A DNA stretch of 8,328 nt from Acidobacteriota bacterium (GCA_021809235.1 JAKBAG010000137.1:1-8328); one strand, 5' to 3'. Numbered from the stretch's first letter, positions 1 to 6,260 are shown. The notes: generated from the sequence alone by a model not told the origin. Numbers and translations are program-made.

Positions 1-476
1 GGATCTTCGCCGTAGGTGTTGTAGCCTCGCGCAAACGTGATGTCCCGATCAATGTTGATGAATGGCTGCAGGACGACATCGATGCCGAGCGCTTTAGCTT
101 CGCGCGCCACCACCTGACCGTTTGCCCGTGCATCGGCTGCGCTGAAGGTGGCGGCCAGACCCATGGTGGCTGTCTCGGCCTGTGAAGGATAGCGCGTCAG
201 AATTCCCGGAGGTCCGTCGGAGAAGCGCAGCGGGGGAATGTGCAGGCGGGGCACACCGGTCAGATATCCAGCCTGACCCTGATTGGTGGCGGGGTCTTCT
301 GACGCGCCGCGAATCAGCGCCATCTTTTCCTGAAAGGTCATCTGTTGCAGCAGCTTGTCTACGCGAAGATCGCCGGTCACCACCGGTGCCGACTGAGCCA
401 GCATCGGAGTCGTTGGAAGCAGGCAAAGCAGTGCGGCGGCGGCGAGCGTGGCCGTGCAGCGGAAAGGATAAGACAT
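1..476 (-). CDS. Secreted glycoside hydrolase family 3 (beta-glucosidase-like), N-terminal part, truncated by window edge
   Basis: The minus strand reads open from an ATG at 476-474 to the left edge, giving 158 codons of a longer protein. Residues 1-28 form a signal peptide: an Arg near the start, an Ala/Leu-rich hydrophobic core, and a probable cut after LAQ, so the enzyme should be exported. The mature part opens with DLRVDKLLQQMTFQEKMAL, typical of GH3 N-terminal domains. GVPRLHIPPLRFSDGPPG follows at about 74-91; Asp87 in this DGP motif is a conserved substrate-binding position of GH3. Further on are AREAKALGIDVVLQP and a stretch near NIDRDITFARGYNTYGEDP. GH3 enzymes hydrolyse beta-glucosides, xylosides or related oligosaccharides, but the exact substrate cannot be read here. 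The nucleophile Asp lies beyond the edge. A GGGAG ribosome binding site (plus-strand 485-489) sits 8 nt upstream and supports this start. The gene is divergent from the meaB fusion. Confidence 0.9.
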   Translation of the reverse strand, partial: MSYPFRCTATLAAAALLCLLPTTPMLAQSAPVVTGDLRVDKLLQQMTFQEKMALIRGASEDPATNQGQAGYLTGVPRLHIPPLRFSDGPPGILTRYPSQAETATMGLAATFSAADARANGQVVAREAKALGIDVVLQPFINIDRDITFARGYNTYGED

Positions 477-685
477 ACGAATGTCTCCCGTAGCGAAAGG
501 ATATGAGCAGGAGCTGCACAGAGACTGCGGAACTCCGGACCCGGGTACGCGCAACAAGTGGAACAGGTTTGCTCGAAATACGCAAACGCAGGGGGAAGCA
601 GTTCCCAGGATCGGAGGATTCTTCTGCGGCATTCCCGATGACCGCACGGCTGCCGCTCCGGTATGCTTGGGCTGGCGGAGTGGTT
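477..685. promoter_or_regulatory. Divergent intergenic region between the GH3 gene and the meaB-epimerase operon
   Basis: These 209 bases must hold promoters for both divergent transcripts. On the minus strand the GH3 ribosome binding site GGGAG is clear (485-489). On the plus strand the best candidate is ATGACC (638-643), an 18-nt spacer and TATGCT (662-667), each 4 of 6 to the sigma-70 consensus. That is a weak match and could be chance. I see no strong operator palindrome. Although the plus strand is open here in the frame of the downstream gene, the peptide it would add resembles no part of MeaB. Confidence 0.35.
677..680 (+). promoter_or_regulatory. Ribosome binding site that fixes the meaB start
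   Basis: GGAG lies 5 nt before the ATG at 686. It selects that codon over the in-frame ATG at 503 and the in-frame GTG at 680. The MeaB family's N-terminal helix begins directly after 686, which agrees with this choice. Confidence 0.65.
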
Positions 686-1915
686 ATGGACGAAGACCGG
701 AAGGCAATCGACAAAACAGGCGAAGAACTGGCAGCCGAGCTGATCCGGGGAGACAGGCGCGCACTGGCGCGGGCCCTGACGCGCGTCGAACACGGGGGCA
801 GGGAATCGGCAGCGTTATTGGCGCACTGCCGTGCGCATGTGGAGTCCCAGCGGCAGAACGAGGGCAAACGGGCACTCCGCCTTGGGCTGACCGGATCGCC
901 TGGAGCGGGTAAAAGTACCCTGCTTGAGGCGCTGACCCGACAGTTGCGCGCACAGAACAAGACAGTGGCCGTGCTGGCCATCGATCCATCCAGTCCGCTT
1001 AGTGGTGGGGCTGTGCTCGGCGACCGTATTCGCATGCGGGAGATGGCAGCCGACGCGGGTGTATTCATTCGTTCGATGGCAACGCGTGGCCACCTGGGCG
1101 GTCTGGCGGCGGCAGCCGAGGACGCTCTGATGGTCATGGAGGCTGCCGGATGGGATTTGCTGCTGATCGAAACCACGGGAGTTGGCCAGGGCGAGGTGGA
1201 AATTGCCCGTTGTGCCGATGTGGTGGCTGTGGTGCTGGCTCCGGGCATGGGAGATGGAGTACAGGCGATGAAGGCCGGTGTGCTGGAGATTGCCGATGTC
1301 CTGGTCCTGAACAAGGCAGATCTGGTTGGAATCGAAGATCTGGAGCAGGATATTACTTCGATGGAGATGCTCAACGAGGCGGTCTCCGGCAGGCCTCCCA
1401 GGCTGGTGCACAGAACGGTGGCCGCTCGCGGGGAAGGCGTCGAGGCGCTTTTGTCCACGCTGCTGGAAACGGCTCAGTCCGGAAACAATTCTGGTCGTCG
1501 CAACCCTGAGGCGAGGTCGGCCCCGGTGCTGGATCATCTGGGCATTGCCGTGCGCTCCATCGAGCAGGCGGAAGGCTTCTATCAGCTGCTGGGCATGACG
1601 AATCTAGGCCGCGAAACCGTGGTTGGGGAGCGAGTCCGCGTGGCCATGTTCGCCGCCGGGGAATCTCGAATGGAACTGCTTGAGGCGACCGACGACGAGG
1701 CGACTATTGCCCGTTTCATCGCTCGTCGCGGCGAAGGGTTGCACCATGTCGCTTTGCGTGTTCCGGAGTTGGACAAAGTTGTGGATCGGTTACGCTCTCG
1801 GGGGATTCGCATGGTCAGGGATGAGATTCAGATCGGAGCGGGAGGGCATCGTTACGTCTTTATCCATCCTGCCTCTGCCCATGGTGTACTGCTGGAGCTT
1901 GTGGAGAAGGCATGA
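686..1915 (+). CDS. Fusion of MeaB-type GTPase and methylmalonyl-CoA epimerase
   Basis: This 409-residue protein has two enzymes of the methylmalonyl-CoA branch in one chain. Residues ~1-261 are a MeaB/ArgK G3E GTPase, which loads and protects B12-dependent methylmalonyl-CoA mutase. They show the P-loop GSPGAGKST (70-78), IDPSSPLSGGAVLGDR, ETTGVGQ (162-168) and NKAD (209-212). A polar linker (~262-280) follows. Residues ~281-409 are a vicinal-oxygen-chelate epimerase that interconverts (R)- and (S)-methylmalonyl-CoA. Its predicted metal ligands are His284, Glu330, His354 and Glu404, matching His12, Gln65, His91 and Glu141 of the Propionibacterium enzyme (human also has Glu at the second site). 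The MeaB portion stops after TVAARGEGVEALLSTLLE, so the C-terminal helical arm used for dimerisation in stand-alone MeaB is missing and the epimerase takes its place. No mutase gene is in the window. tsaB follows after 13 bp, so the two are probably co-transcribed. Domain calls are firm; cooperation of the halves is inferred. Confidence 0.92.
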   Translation: MDEDRKAIDKTGEELAAELIRGDRRALARALTRVEHGGRESAALLAHCRAHVESQRQNEGKRALRLGLTGSPGAGKSTLLEALTRQLRAQNKTVAVLAIDPSSPLSGGAVLGDRIRMREMAADAGVFIRSMATRGHLGGLAAAAEDALMVMEAAGWDLLLIETTGVGQGEVEIARCADVVAVVLAPGMGDGVQAMKAGVLEIADVLVLNKADLVGIEDLEQDITSMEMLNEAVSGRPPRLVHRTVAARGEGVEALLSTLLETAQSGNNSGRRNPEARSAPVLDHLGIAVRSIEQAEGFYQLLGMTNLGRETVVGERVRVAMFAAGESRMELLEATDDEATIARFIARRGEGLHHVALRVPELDKVVDRLRSRGIRMVRDEIQIGAGGHRYVFIHPASAHGVLLELVEKA

Positions 1916-1928
1916 GGAAGTGCAGGGC

Positions 1929-2621
1929 ATGAGTACGGATCGGCGCAATACGCTACTGCTGGGGATCGATACCTGTGGAGCAACGGGTAGCGTGGCGCTG
2001 GCCCGTGTGCTGGATGGCAGGCTGCATCTGCTGGGTGAGGCAACGCTTGCTGCAGGGGAGTTTGCTGCGAGCCTTCTGGTGGCTGCACGCAGCTTGTTGC
2101 AGGATGCCAACAGCACCGCTGACCAGCTGGACGGGGTGGTGGTGGTTTCCGGTCCGGGCAGTTACACCGGCATCCGCGTTGGCCTGGCCACCGCCAAGGG
2201 GCTGGTGGATGCTTGCCAAATTCCACTCCTGTCCATTTCGCGCCTTCAGGTGATGGAGCATCTGGCGGCTGTGGGCTGCGTGGCACTGGATGCCTGGCGA
2301 GGACAGATGTTTGTGGGCATGCGCACGGACGGGATGGTCTGGACAGAGCGGCTGGTGACTGCCGGCGAGTTTACGACCGGAGCGCAAGGCCTTCCCATTC
2401 CGCAGCGTGTGGCCGTCTGCGAAGAATCCGTAGCACAGTTGCTTGAGATGCTTGCCGAGGAACTCGAGGTGTTTCGCATGGCCGCGCCCGGAGCCGCGCA
2501 GGCTCTGGATGCGGTCCTTGAGCGATGGCTGCGTGGTGACGCTGAGGATGCTGCCGCTCTAGACGGACACTATCTGCGCGGTACTGAGGCGACTCCGCCG
2601 TTGAGTTCGGTGTCGTCGTGA
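1929..2621 (+). CDS. tsaB: tRNA threonylcarbamoyladenosine biosynthesis protein TsaB
   Basis: This 230-residue protein is the TsaB (YeaZ) member of the ASKHA fold. It partners with TsaD and TsaE in the cytoplasm to transfer the threonylcarbamoyl group onto A37 of ANN-decoding tRNAs. The N-terminus LLLGIDTCGATGSVAL is the family's beta-hairpin opening (usually IDTS). The signature GPGSYTGIRVGLATAKGL begins at residue 75. A degenerate C-terminal half ends with HYLRGTEA, like the usual YLR ending. TsaB has no complete ATP site and acts as a scaffold for TsaD. GAGGAAG at 1914-1920, overlapping the stop of the fusion gene, is the ribosome binding site 8 nt before ATG 1929. Open frame extends upstream of that codon but is only the shadow of the epimerase gene. 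The 3' end overlaps rimI in a GTGA. tsaD and tsaE are not in the window. Confidence 0.95.
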   Translation: MSTDRRNTLLLGIDTCGATGSVALARVLDGRLHLLGEATLAAGEFAASLLVAARSLLQDANSTADQLDGVVVVSGPGSYTGIRVGLATAKGLVDACQIPLLSISRLQVMEHLAAVGCVALDAWRGQMFVGMRTDGMVWTERLVTAGEFTTGAQGLPIPQRVAVCEESVAQLLEMLAEELEVFRMAAPGAAQALDAVLERWLRGDAEDAAALDGHYLRGTEATPPLSSVSS

Positions 2622-3121
2622 GCTTGTCGGCTTCCGCAGAAAGCATCCAAGTGCGCAGCATGGAGCTGCCGGACCTGCCGCTGGTGATGGCGCTGGCGCA
2701 ACGGGTGCCAGCAGCCCCGCACTGGCCGGATTCCGTTTGGCGACAGATGGTAGAGAAGACCGGTCCTTCCCGCTGCATCCTTGTCGCCGCCGGGGAGCAA
2801 CAGGTCTTTGGCTTCTGTGTGGTCGCTTATGGCGTGGACGAGGCTGAACTGGAGTCGATTGTCATCGATCCGGCCATGCAACGGCGTGGTCTGGGGCGCA
2901 GGCTTCTTCAAGCAGCCATGCAGGCCAGTTGGCAATCCGGGGCAAAGCGCATCCTACTGGAGGTCCGGGCGTCCAACCAGCCCGCTCAGCACCTTTATGC
3001 GCAGGCAGGCTTTCTGCCGACGGGACGTCGCTCCGGCTATTACACTGATCCGAAAGAGGATGCGATCTGTATGGAGTGCCGTCTGGATGCGGAGACTGTG
3101 GCCGGAAATCCAGCCCGATAG
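2618..3121 (+). CDS. rimI: Ribosomal protein S18 alanine N-acetyltransferase RimI (GNAT)
   Basis: This 167-residue GNAT acetyltransferase would transfer acetyl from acetyl-CoA to the N-terminal Ala of ribosomal protein S18. The acetyl-CoA loop QRRGLG is at residues 88-93, after the strand ELESIVIDP. The catalytic pair is visible as Glu115 (in LLEVRASN) and Tyr127 (in QHLYAQAGF). They are 12 residues apart, as are Glu103 and Tyr115 in Salmonella RimI. The family ending GRRSGYYTDPKEDAICM follows. Start: GTG at 2618, overlapping the tsaB stop as GTGA. No good Shine-Dalgarno precedes it, so translational coupling to tsaB is likely. ATG at 2660 is a possible later start but would trim the first strand. 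tsaB-rimI adjacency is common across bacteria and strengthens both calls. Some homologs acetylate other proteins, so the S18 specificity is inferred. Confidence 0.88.
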   Translation: MSLSASAESIQVRSMELPDLPLVMALAQRVPAAPHWPDSVWRQMVEKTGPSRCILVAAGEQQVFGFCVVAYGVDEAELESIVIDPAMQRRGLGRRLLQAAMQASWQSGAKRILLEVRASNQPAQHLYAQAGFLPTGRRSGYYTDPKEDAICMECRLDAETVAGNPAR

Positions 3122-3137
3122 GGAGAATATTCTGCCC
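3121..3137. repeat. Imperfect palindrome at the rimI stop codon
   Basis: GGGAGAATATTCTGCCC contains a perfect 10-bp palindrome, AGAATATTCT (3124-3133). It is flanked by GGG and GCCC, which also pair if one base is bulged. It starts on the last base of the rimI stop. No T-run follows, so it does not look like an intrinsic terminator. It could be a protein-binding site, an mRNA 3'-end hairpin or chance. Confidence 0.4.
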
Positions 3138-3236
3138 ATTGCAACATGGAATTGCCACAGGGACAGGGCATCTTGCCGCAGGATGTTCATACGATTGCCA
3201 ATCCATTCTCAACTCCCTGGGGCGGGAGGAAATTTT

Positions 3237-3250
3237 GCGGTTGCAGCCGC
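3237..3250. repeat. GC-rich near-palindrome upstream of the DUF465 gene
   Basis: GCGGTTGCAGCCGC matches its own reverse complement at 12 of 14 bases and has no loop, so it is better read as a possible operator-like DNA site than as an RNA hairpin. It overlaps the -35 position of the weak promoter candidate at 3241-3269. Confidence 0.3.
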
Positions 3251-3269
3251 AGCGGATTGGGCGTATACA
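3241..3269 (+). promoter_or_regulatory. Weak candidate promoter for the DUF465 gene
   Basis: TTGCAG (3241-3246), a 17-nt spacer and TATACA (3264-3269) resemble a sigma-70 promoter at ideal spacing, but match only 3 of 6 and 4 of 6 bases. The 177-bp gap after rimI makes an independent promoter plausible; this is the best placed one I see. Confidence 0.25.
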
Positions 3270-3298
3270 GAAGTGTCTCCTGTCTTGCGAGGTGAACC

Positions 3299-3508
3299 AT
3301 GGCGGAACTTCTGGAAGAGCATCGTGGCGCTGAGTTGGAACGACTGATGGCCGAGCATCGGCGATACGCTCAGCGTCTGGAGGAGTTAATGTCCAAGCCC
3401 TATCAGACTGCTGAGGAGCAGATGGAAGAGGTGCGGATGAAGAAGCTGAAGCTGCACACCAAAGATTTGATTGCGGCTCTCGAGCGAAACTATTCTGCGG
3501 TTGCCTGA
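3299..3508 (+). CDS. Small helical DUF465/YdcH-family protein
   Basis: This 69-residue protein is almost entirely charged alpha helix. It appears to form an antiparallel helical hairpin or coiled coil: a first helix around ELERLMAEHRRYAQRLEELM, a short turn (SKPYQTAEE), then a second helix around MEEVRMKKLKLHTKDLIAAL. Length (~70), the EH.....RLEEL pattern and the Lys-rich second helix fit the DUF465/YdcH family (PF04325), whose function is not established. There is no signal peptide or membrane segment, so it should be cytoplasmic. ATG 3299 is well supported by GAGGTGA at 3289-3295. It lies 177 bp after rimI and 106 bp before psd, on the same strand. It could be its own unit or read through from upstream. 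The family call is by pattern and not by search. Confidence 0.8.
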   Translation: MAELLEEHRGAELERLMAEHRRYAQRLEELMSKPYQTAEEQMEEVRMKKLKLHTKDLIAALERNYSAVA

Positions 3509-3575
3509 CGGCTGAATCAGAGCTTTTTGCGGGTCGGCAGCGGGAATTTGGCGACATTCCAGAGCGATTTCACCT

Positions 3576-3603
3576 CTGTCAGGAAATCCCTGCGCCGTAT
3601 AAT
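3576..3603 (+). promoter_or_regulatory. Sigma-70-type promoter of the psd-pssA operon
   Basis: TATAAT at 3598-3603 is a perfect -10 box. CTGTCA at 3576-3581 is a 4-of-6 -35 box with a 16-nt spacer. Transcription would be expected to begin near 3610, only about 5 nt before the psd ATG at 3615, so the transcript would have almost no leader. Confidence 0.6.
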
Positions 3604-3614
3604 CGTTGGGGATC

Positions 3615-4241
3615 ATGGTTAAAGACGGTTATTTTTACGGTGCGGGTTTTCTGGCTGCAGCTGCGGTACTGGGCTGGTTTGCCACGATGTGGCTGGCGTT
3701 GCCCTGTGTGCTGCTGGCAGCATTTTTCCTGTGGTTCTTTCGAGACCCCCAGCGGATCATCCCTGCGGACGCGGGGCTGGTGGTTTCTCCCGGTGACGGA
3801 GTGGTCACCGAGTGCGCCCGGCTCCAGACAACCAGCGGCGAGCGGCAGCGGATCAGCATCTTCCTGAGTGTTTTCAATGTGCATGTCAACCGGGCTCCGA
3901 TTGCCGGAACAATCCTCGCCGTGGACTATCGCAAAGGCCTATACCTGAATGCGATGAACCCGGATTCGGCTGAGAAGAATGAGCAGAACAGCGTCACCAT
4001 TCGCGCCACAGACGGGCAGGAGGTGACCTTCCGACAGATTGCCGGCCTGCTGGCGCGCCGGATTGTCTTTCATGGCCGGGTTGGGGATGTGGTCGAGCGA
4101 GGACAGCGGGTTGGTCTCATCAAGTTTGGCTCGCGGGTGGATGTGATCCTGCCGGCCGATGCCACAGTGACCGTGCAGAAGGGCATGCGGGTAAGCGGCG
4201 GCAGCAGTGTGCTGGCCCGGCTGCGAGGAGCCCAGGGGTGA
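3615..4241 (+). CDS. psd: Phosphatidylserine decarboxylase proenzyme, short form
   Basis: This 208-residue pyruvoyl enzyme converts phosphatidylserine to phosphatidylethanolamine at the inner membrane. The N-terminus MVKDGYFY is followed by two hydrophobic segments (~8-25 and ~27-42) that anchor it, then FFRDPQR, which opens the catalytic domain. SPGDGVV carries Asp61, FNVHVNRAP carries the conserved His90, and GLIKFGSRVDVILP holds the self-cleavage site. Cleavage between Gly172 and Ser173 would give a 172-residue beta chain and a 36-residue alpha chain with a pyruvoyl end. Length and the FGS motif fit the short archaeal/Bacillus-type class, not the longer LGST type of E. coli. ATG 3615 fits the family's MV.DG start. 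A TTG at 3606 is in frame but lies before the expected transcript start. pssA overlaps the stop in a GTGA, so the consecutive enzymes are co-translated. Confidence 0.94.
   Translation: MVKDGYFYGAGFLAAAAVLGWFATMWLALPCVLLAAFFLWFFRDPQRIIPADAGLVVSPGDGVVTECARLQTTSGERQRISIFLSVFNVHVNRAPIAGTILAVDYRKGLYLNAMNPDSAEKNEQNSVTIRATDGQEVTFRQIAGLLARRIVFHGRVGDVVERGQRVGLIKFGSRVDVILPADATVTVQKGMRVSGGSSVLARLRGAQG
4225..4230 (+). promoter_or_regulatory. Ribosome binding site that decides the pssA start
   Basis: GAGGAG lies inside the end of psd, 7 nt before GTG 4238 but 16 nt before the in-frame ATG at 4247. It therefore favours the GTG that overlaps the psd stop codon. Confidence 0.6.
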
Positions 4242-5161
4242 ACCCGATGCGGACACATGCACCGCGTCCGCTAAGGCGACGACGCGGGATGTTCGTGTTG
4301 CCGTCGTTGTTCACGGCGGCGGGCATCGGTGCCGGATTCTTTGCCATCCTGCAAACGATGGAAGCGGTGCAGTCCGGAGTGGATGCTGCGCAGAAGCTGG
4401 ACTGGGCCGCACTTGCCATCTGCTTAGCCATCCCCTTCGATGCGCTGGACGGAAGAATTGCGCGCATGACGAACACCGCCAGTGACTTTGGCCGGGAACT
4501 GGATTCCCTTGCGGATGCCATCACCTTCGGCGTGGCTCCGGCGTTGCTTGCGCTGGTCTGGGGATTTCATTTTCTTCCTGAAGCCGTGGGGCAGGGAATG
4601 GCGCATCCCATCGTGCAGGTGGGCGCTTTTGTGTGCTTTCTGTATCTGCTCTGCGGGGTTTCGCGGCTGGCACGGTTCAACATCAGTCACGATCCGCAGC
4701 CTCAGAATCCGGGGCGTATGGACCGCAAGTATTTTGTTGGAATGCCGATTCCTGCCGCTGCCGGTCTAGTTGCTTCCTCGGTGCATTGTTTTTACGGAAT
4801 TCCGATTCCCTACTGGTGGCTGGCCATTCTCTGGATCGGGCTGGTGGGAATGGCGGGTTTCCTGATGGTAAGTCGCTGGCGGTTCTGGTCCGGCAAGGAG
4901 ATCAACCTGGCGCGGACGCAGCCGTTTCAACTGCTCATGCTGCTGGCAATCGGCATCTTCATCCTGATTCGTTTCTCGCGCGGAGTTCTGTTTCTGATTG
5001 CGCTGGTCTACATGTTTTCCGGAATCTGGGCGCGGGCAGCCTATTCCTGGTCGCGGCGGCGCAGGCACCGTGCCAGGCTGCTGGACGCAGGCGCCTCTGA
5101 TCCTGCATTTGCTGCTGCATCCGATGCGGCAGATCATCCCGTGGAGACGGCAAGCGAATGA
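4238..5161 (+). CDS. pssA: CDP-diacylglycerol--serine O-phosphatidyltransferase
   Basis: This 307-residue integral membrane enzyme joins CDP-diacylglycerol and serine to make phosphatidylserine, the substrate of the preceding psd product. The complete CDP-alcohol phosphotransferase signature D..DG..AR........G...D...D spans residues 68-93, with Asp68, Asp71, Gly72, Arg76, Gly85, Asp89 and Asp93 all present. Hydrophobic segments lie at roughly 17-38, 54-70, 90-113, 125-147, 165-188, 192-212 and 230-265. The Arg-rich N-terminus (RPLRRRRG) and the second Arg-rich stretch after the last segment (SRRRRHR) suggest cytoplasmic ends. The C-terminal tail of about 35 residues is Ala/Asp-rich and probably disordered. 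Start is GTG 4238, chosen for its ribosome binding site and the GTGA overlap; ATG 4247 would remove three residues. The next gene overlaps the stop as ATGA. The N-terminal form with MFVLPSLFTAAG fits the Bacillus/archaeal-type PssA. Confidence 0.94.
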   Translation: MNPMRTHAPRPLRRRRGMFVLPSLFTAAGIGAGFFAILQTMEAVQSGVDAAQKLDWAALAICLAIPFDALDGRIARMTNTASDFGRELDSLADAITFGVAPALLALVWGFHFLPEAVGQGMAHPIVQVGAFVCFLYLLCGVSRLARFNISHDPQPQNPGRMDRKYFVGMPIPAAAGLVASSVHCFYGIPIPYWWLAILWIGLVGMAGFLMVSRWRFWSGKEINLARTQPFQLLMLLAIGIFILIRFSRGVLFLIALVYMFSGIWARAAYSWSRRRRHRARLLDAGASDPAFAAASDAADHPVETASE

Positions 5162-6198
5162 CCGATCAGTTGCGTATTGGAATTGTCGGGGCGACGTCCC
5201 CGCTGAGTGGTGAGTTGAAGGAAGCTCTGGCCGAGTCCGCACTGGCAGGAGCGACCTTTGTTCTGCTGGACGATGTCGAGGCTCAGGGGACGCTGGACCA
5301 GATTGGCGACGAGGCTGCGATTGTGCTGGGACTGGGGGAGGAATCCTTCGACGGGCTGGATTTTGTATTCTTTGCCGGTAGCAGCGAACAGACGCGACGC
5401 TGGTGGCGTCGGGCATCCGATGCCGGAGCCACGGTTCTTGATATGACGGGTGTTCTGGACTCCGAGCCGGGAGTGGTCATCGGAAGTCCATGGCTGCGCA
5501 CCGCAGATAATGAGCCGGACCTGCTGACGCGTGCCATGGTGCCTGCCCATGCCGGCGCTCTTGCCATCGCCGCCGTCCTGAATCGACTGCATGCCCCCGG
5601 ACTGCTGCGTACCGCCGCCGTGACTGTGCTGCATCCAGCCTCGGAGTATGGCACGGGAGCGCTGGAGGAGTTGCATCGCCAGACTGTGAGCGTGCTCAAC
5701 TTCCAGAACCTTCCGCAGGATGTCTTTGGGGCTCAGGTTGCCTTCAATCAGAGGATTGAGCTTGGAGAGTCAGCTCAGGTCAATTTGTCCGATGCGGGCA
5801 ACAGATTGCGCCACCATCTGGCCACCATGCTGCGCGGAGCCGACGTCAGCACGCAGATGGTGCAGGCACCAGTTTTTCACGGTATTTGTCTGTCCATCTG
5901 GGTGGAGTTAACGCGCGCCGTGCCGCGTAGCGCACTGGAGCAGGCTCTGAACAGCGAACCGCTCTATCTGGTTCCGGCCGATGAGCCCGCCCCGTCCAAT
6001 CAGGAGGCGATGGGGCAGGACCGCATTCTGCTTCGACTTGCCTCGCCGTCCACAGGCAGGGCAGAAGCCGCACGGCAAGAGGAAGTACGCCACTTCTGGC
6101 TTTGGGTCGCATGCGACAATCTGCGTCTGGCTGCTCGCAATGCCGTAGATTGTGCGCTGGAGATGCGGCGTTTGCGGCCGCGCGGACAGGTGCAGTAG
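5158..6198 (+). CDS. Usg-1-like aspartate-semialdehyde dehydrogenase paralog lacking the catalytic residues
   Basis: This 346-residue protein has the two-domain fold of aspartate-semialdehyde dehydrogenase (ASADH). Its nucleotide-binding start is RIGIVGATSPLSGEL, with VFFAGSSEQTRRW at ~82-96. The closest resemblance I recognise is E. coli Usg-1: LHPASEYGTGALEEL, DVFGAQVAFN, VQAPVFHG and FWLWVACDNLR all have Usg counterparts. In true ASADH the catalytic Cys sits in NPNC; here the aligned segment is VPAH, with His131. The second catalytic residue, His of the GHS motif, is Ile243 in HGIC. It is therefore unlikely to make aspartate semialdehyde; its real role is unknown, as for Usg-1. The ATG overlaps the pssA stop (ATGA), with GGAG 11 nt upstream, so it belongs to the phospholipid operon. 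An automated label of asd would be misleading. Fold call firm, inactivity inferred from two lost residues. Confidence 0.85.
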   Translation: MTDQLRIGIVGATSPLSGELKEALAESALAGATFVLLDDVEAQGTLDQIGDEAAIVLGLGEESFDGLDFVFFAGSSEQTRRWWRRASDAGATVLDMTGVLDSEPGVVIGSPWLRTADNEPDLLTRAMVPAHAGALAIAAVLNRLHAPGLLRTAAVTVLHPASEYGTGALEELHRQTVSVLNFQNLPQDVFGAQVAFNQRIELGESAQVNLSDAGNRLRHHLATMLRGADVSTQMVQAPVFHGICLSIWVELTRAVPRSALEQALNSEPLYLVPADEPAPSNQEAMGQDRILLRLASPSTGRAEAARQEEVRHFWLWVACDNLRLAARNAVDCALEMRRLRPRGQVQ

Positions 6199-6238
6199 TC
6201 GTCTTCCCAAACAAACGCTTTCGGCGCAGGTTCAGCCA

Positions 6239-6260
6239 CTCCGAATCCCCGATACCGGAG
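6239..6260. terminator. Weak hairpin between convergent genes, possible terminator
   Basis: CTCCG (6239-6243) and CGGAG (6256-6260) can pair around a 12-nt loop in the 79-bp gap between two convergent genes. The stem is short and no real T-run follows on either strand, so it is at best a weak terminator. Nothing else in this gap looks structured. Confidence 0.2.

Noticed and set aside
503..685. 61-codon N-terminal extension of the meaB fusion from ATG 503
   Set aside because: The extra peptide matches nothing in MeaB, runs through the divergent promoter region, and the ATG at 686 has a better ribosome binding site.
481..912. Plus-strand open frame of 143 codons across the divergent gap and the start of meaB
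   Set aside because: It overlaps the P-loop region of meaB in another frame, is rich in Arg/Gly/Pro and has no domain.
94..1458. Very long open frame on the minus strand (454 codons) opposite the GH3 start and the meaB domain
   Set aside because: It crosses two well-supported genes, is Ser/Arg/Pro/Ala-rich with no recognisable domain, and overlaps the true GH3 gene in another frame. It is a mirror of codon bias in a GC-rich gene.
3146..3295. Possible 49-residue small ORF in the rimI-DUF465 gap, with its stop inside the DUF465 ribosome binding site
   Set aside because: No ribosome binding site, no recognisable motif, and a frame of this length is expected by chance. The stop overlap with GAGGTGA is interesting for a leader peptide, but there is no codon bias or attenuator-like hairpin to support one.
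3505..3528. CTGA...TCAG stem followed by AGCTTTTT after the DUF465 gene, as an intrinsic terminator
   Set aside because: The stem is only 4 bp with mismatches on extension, too weak despite the T-run.
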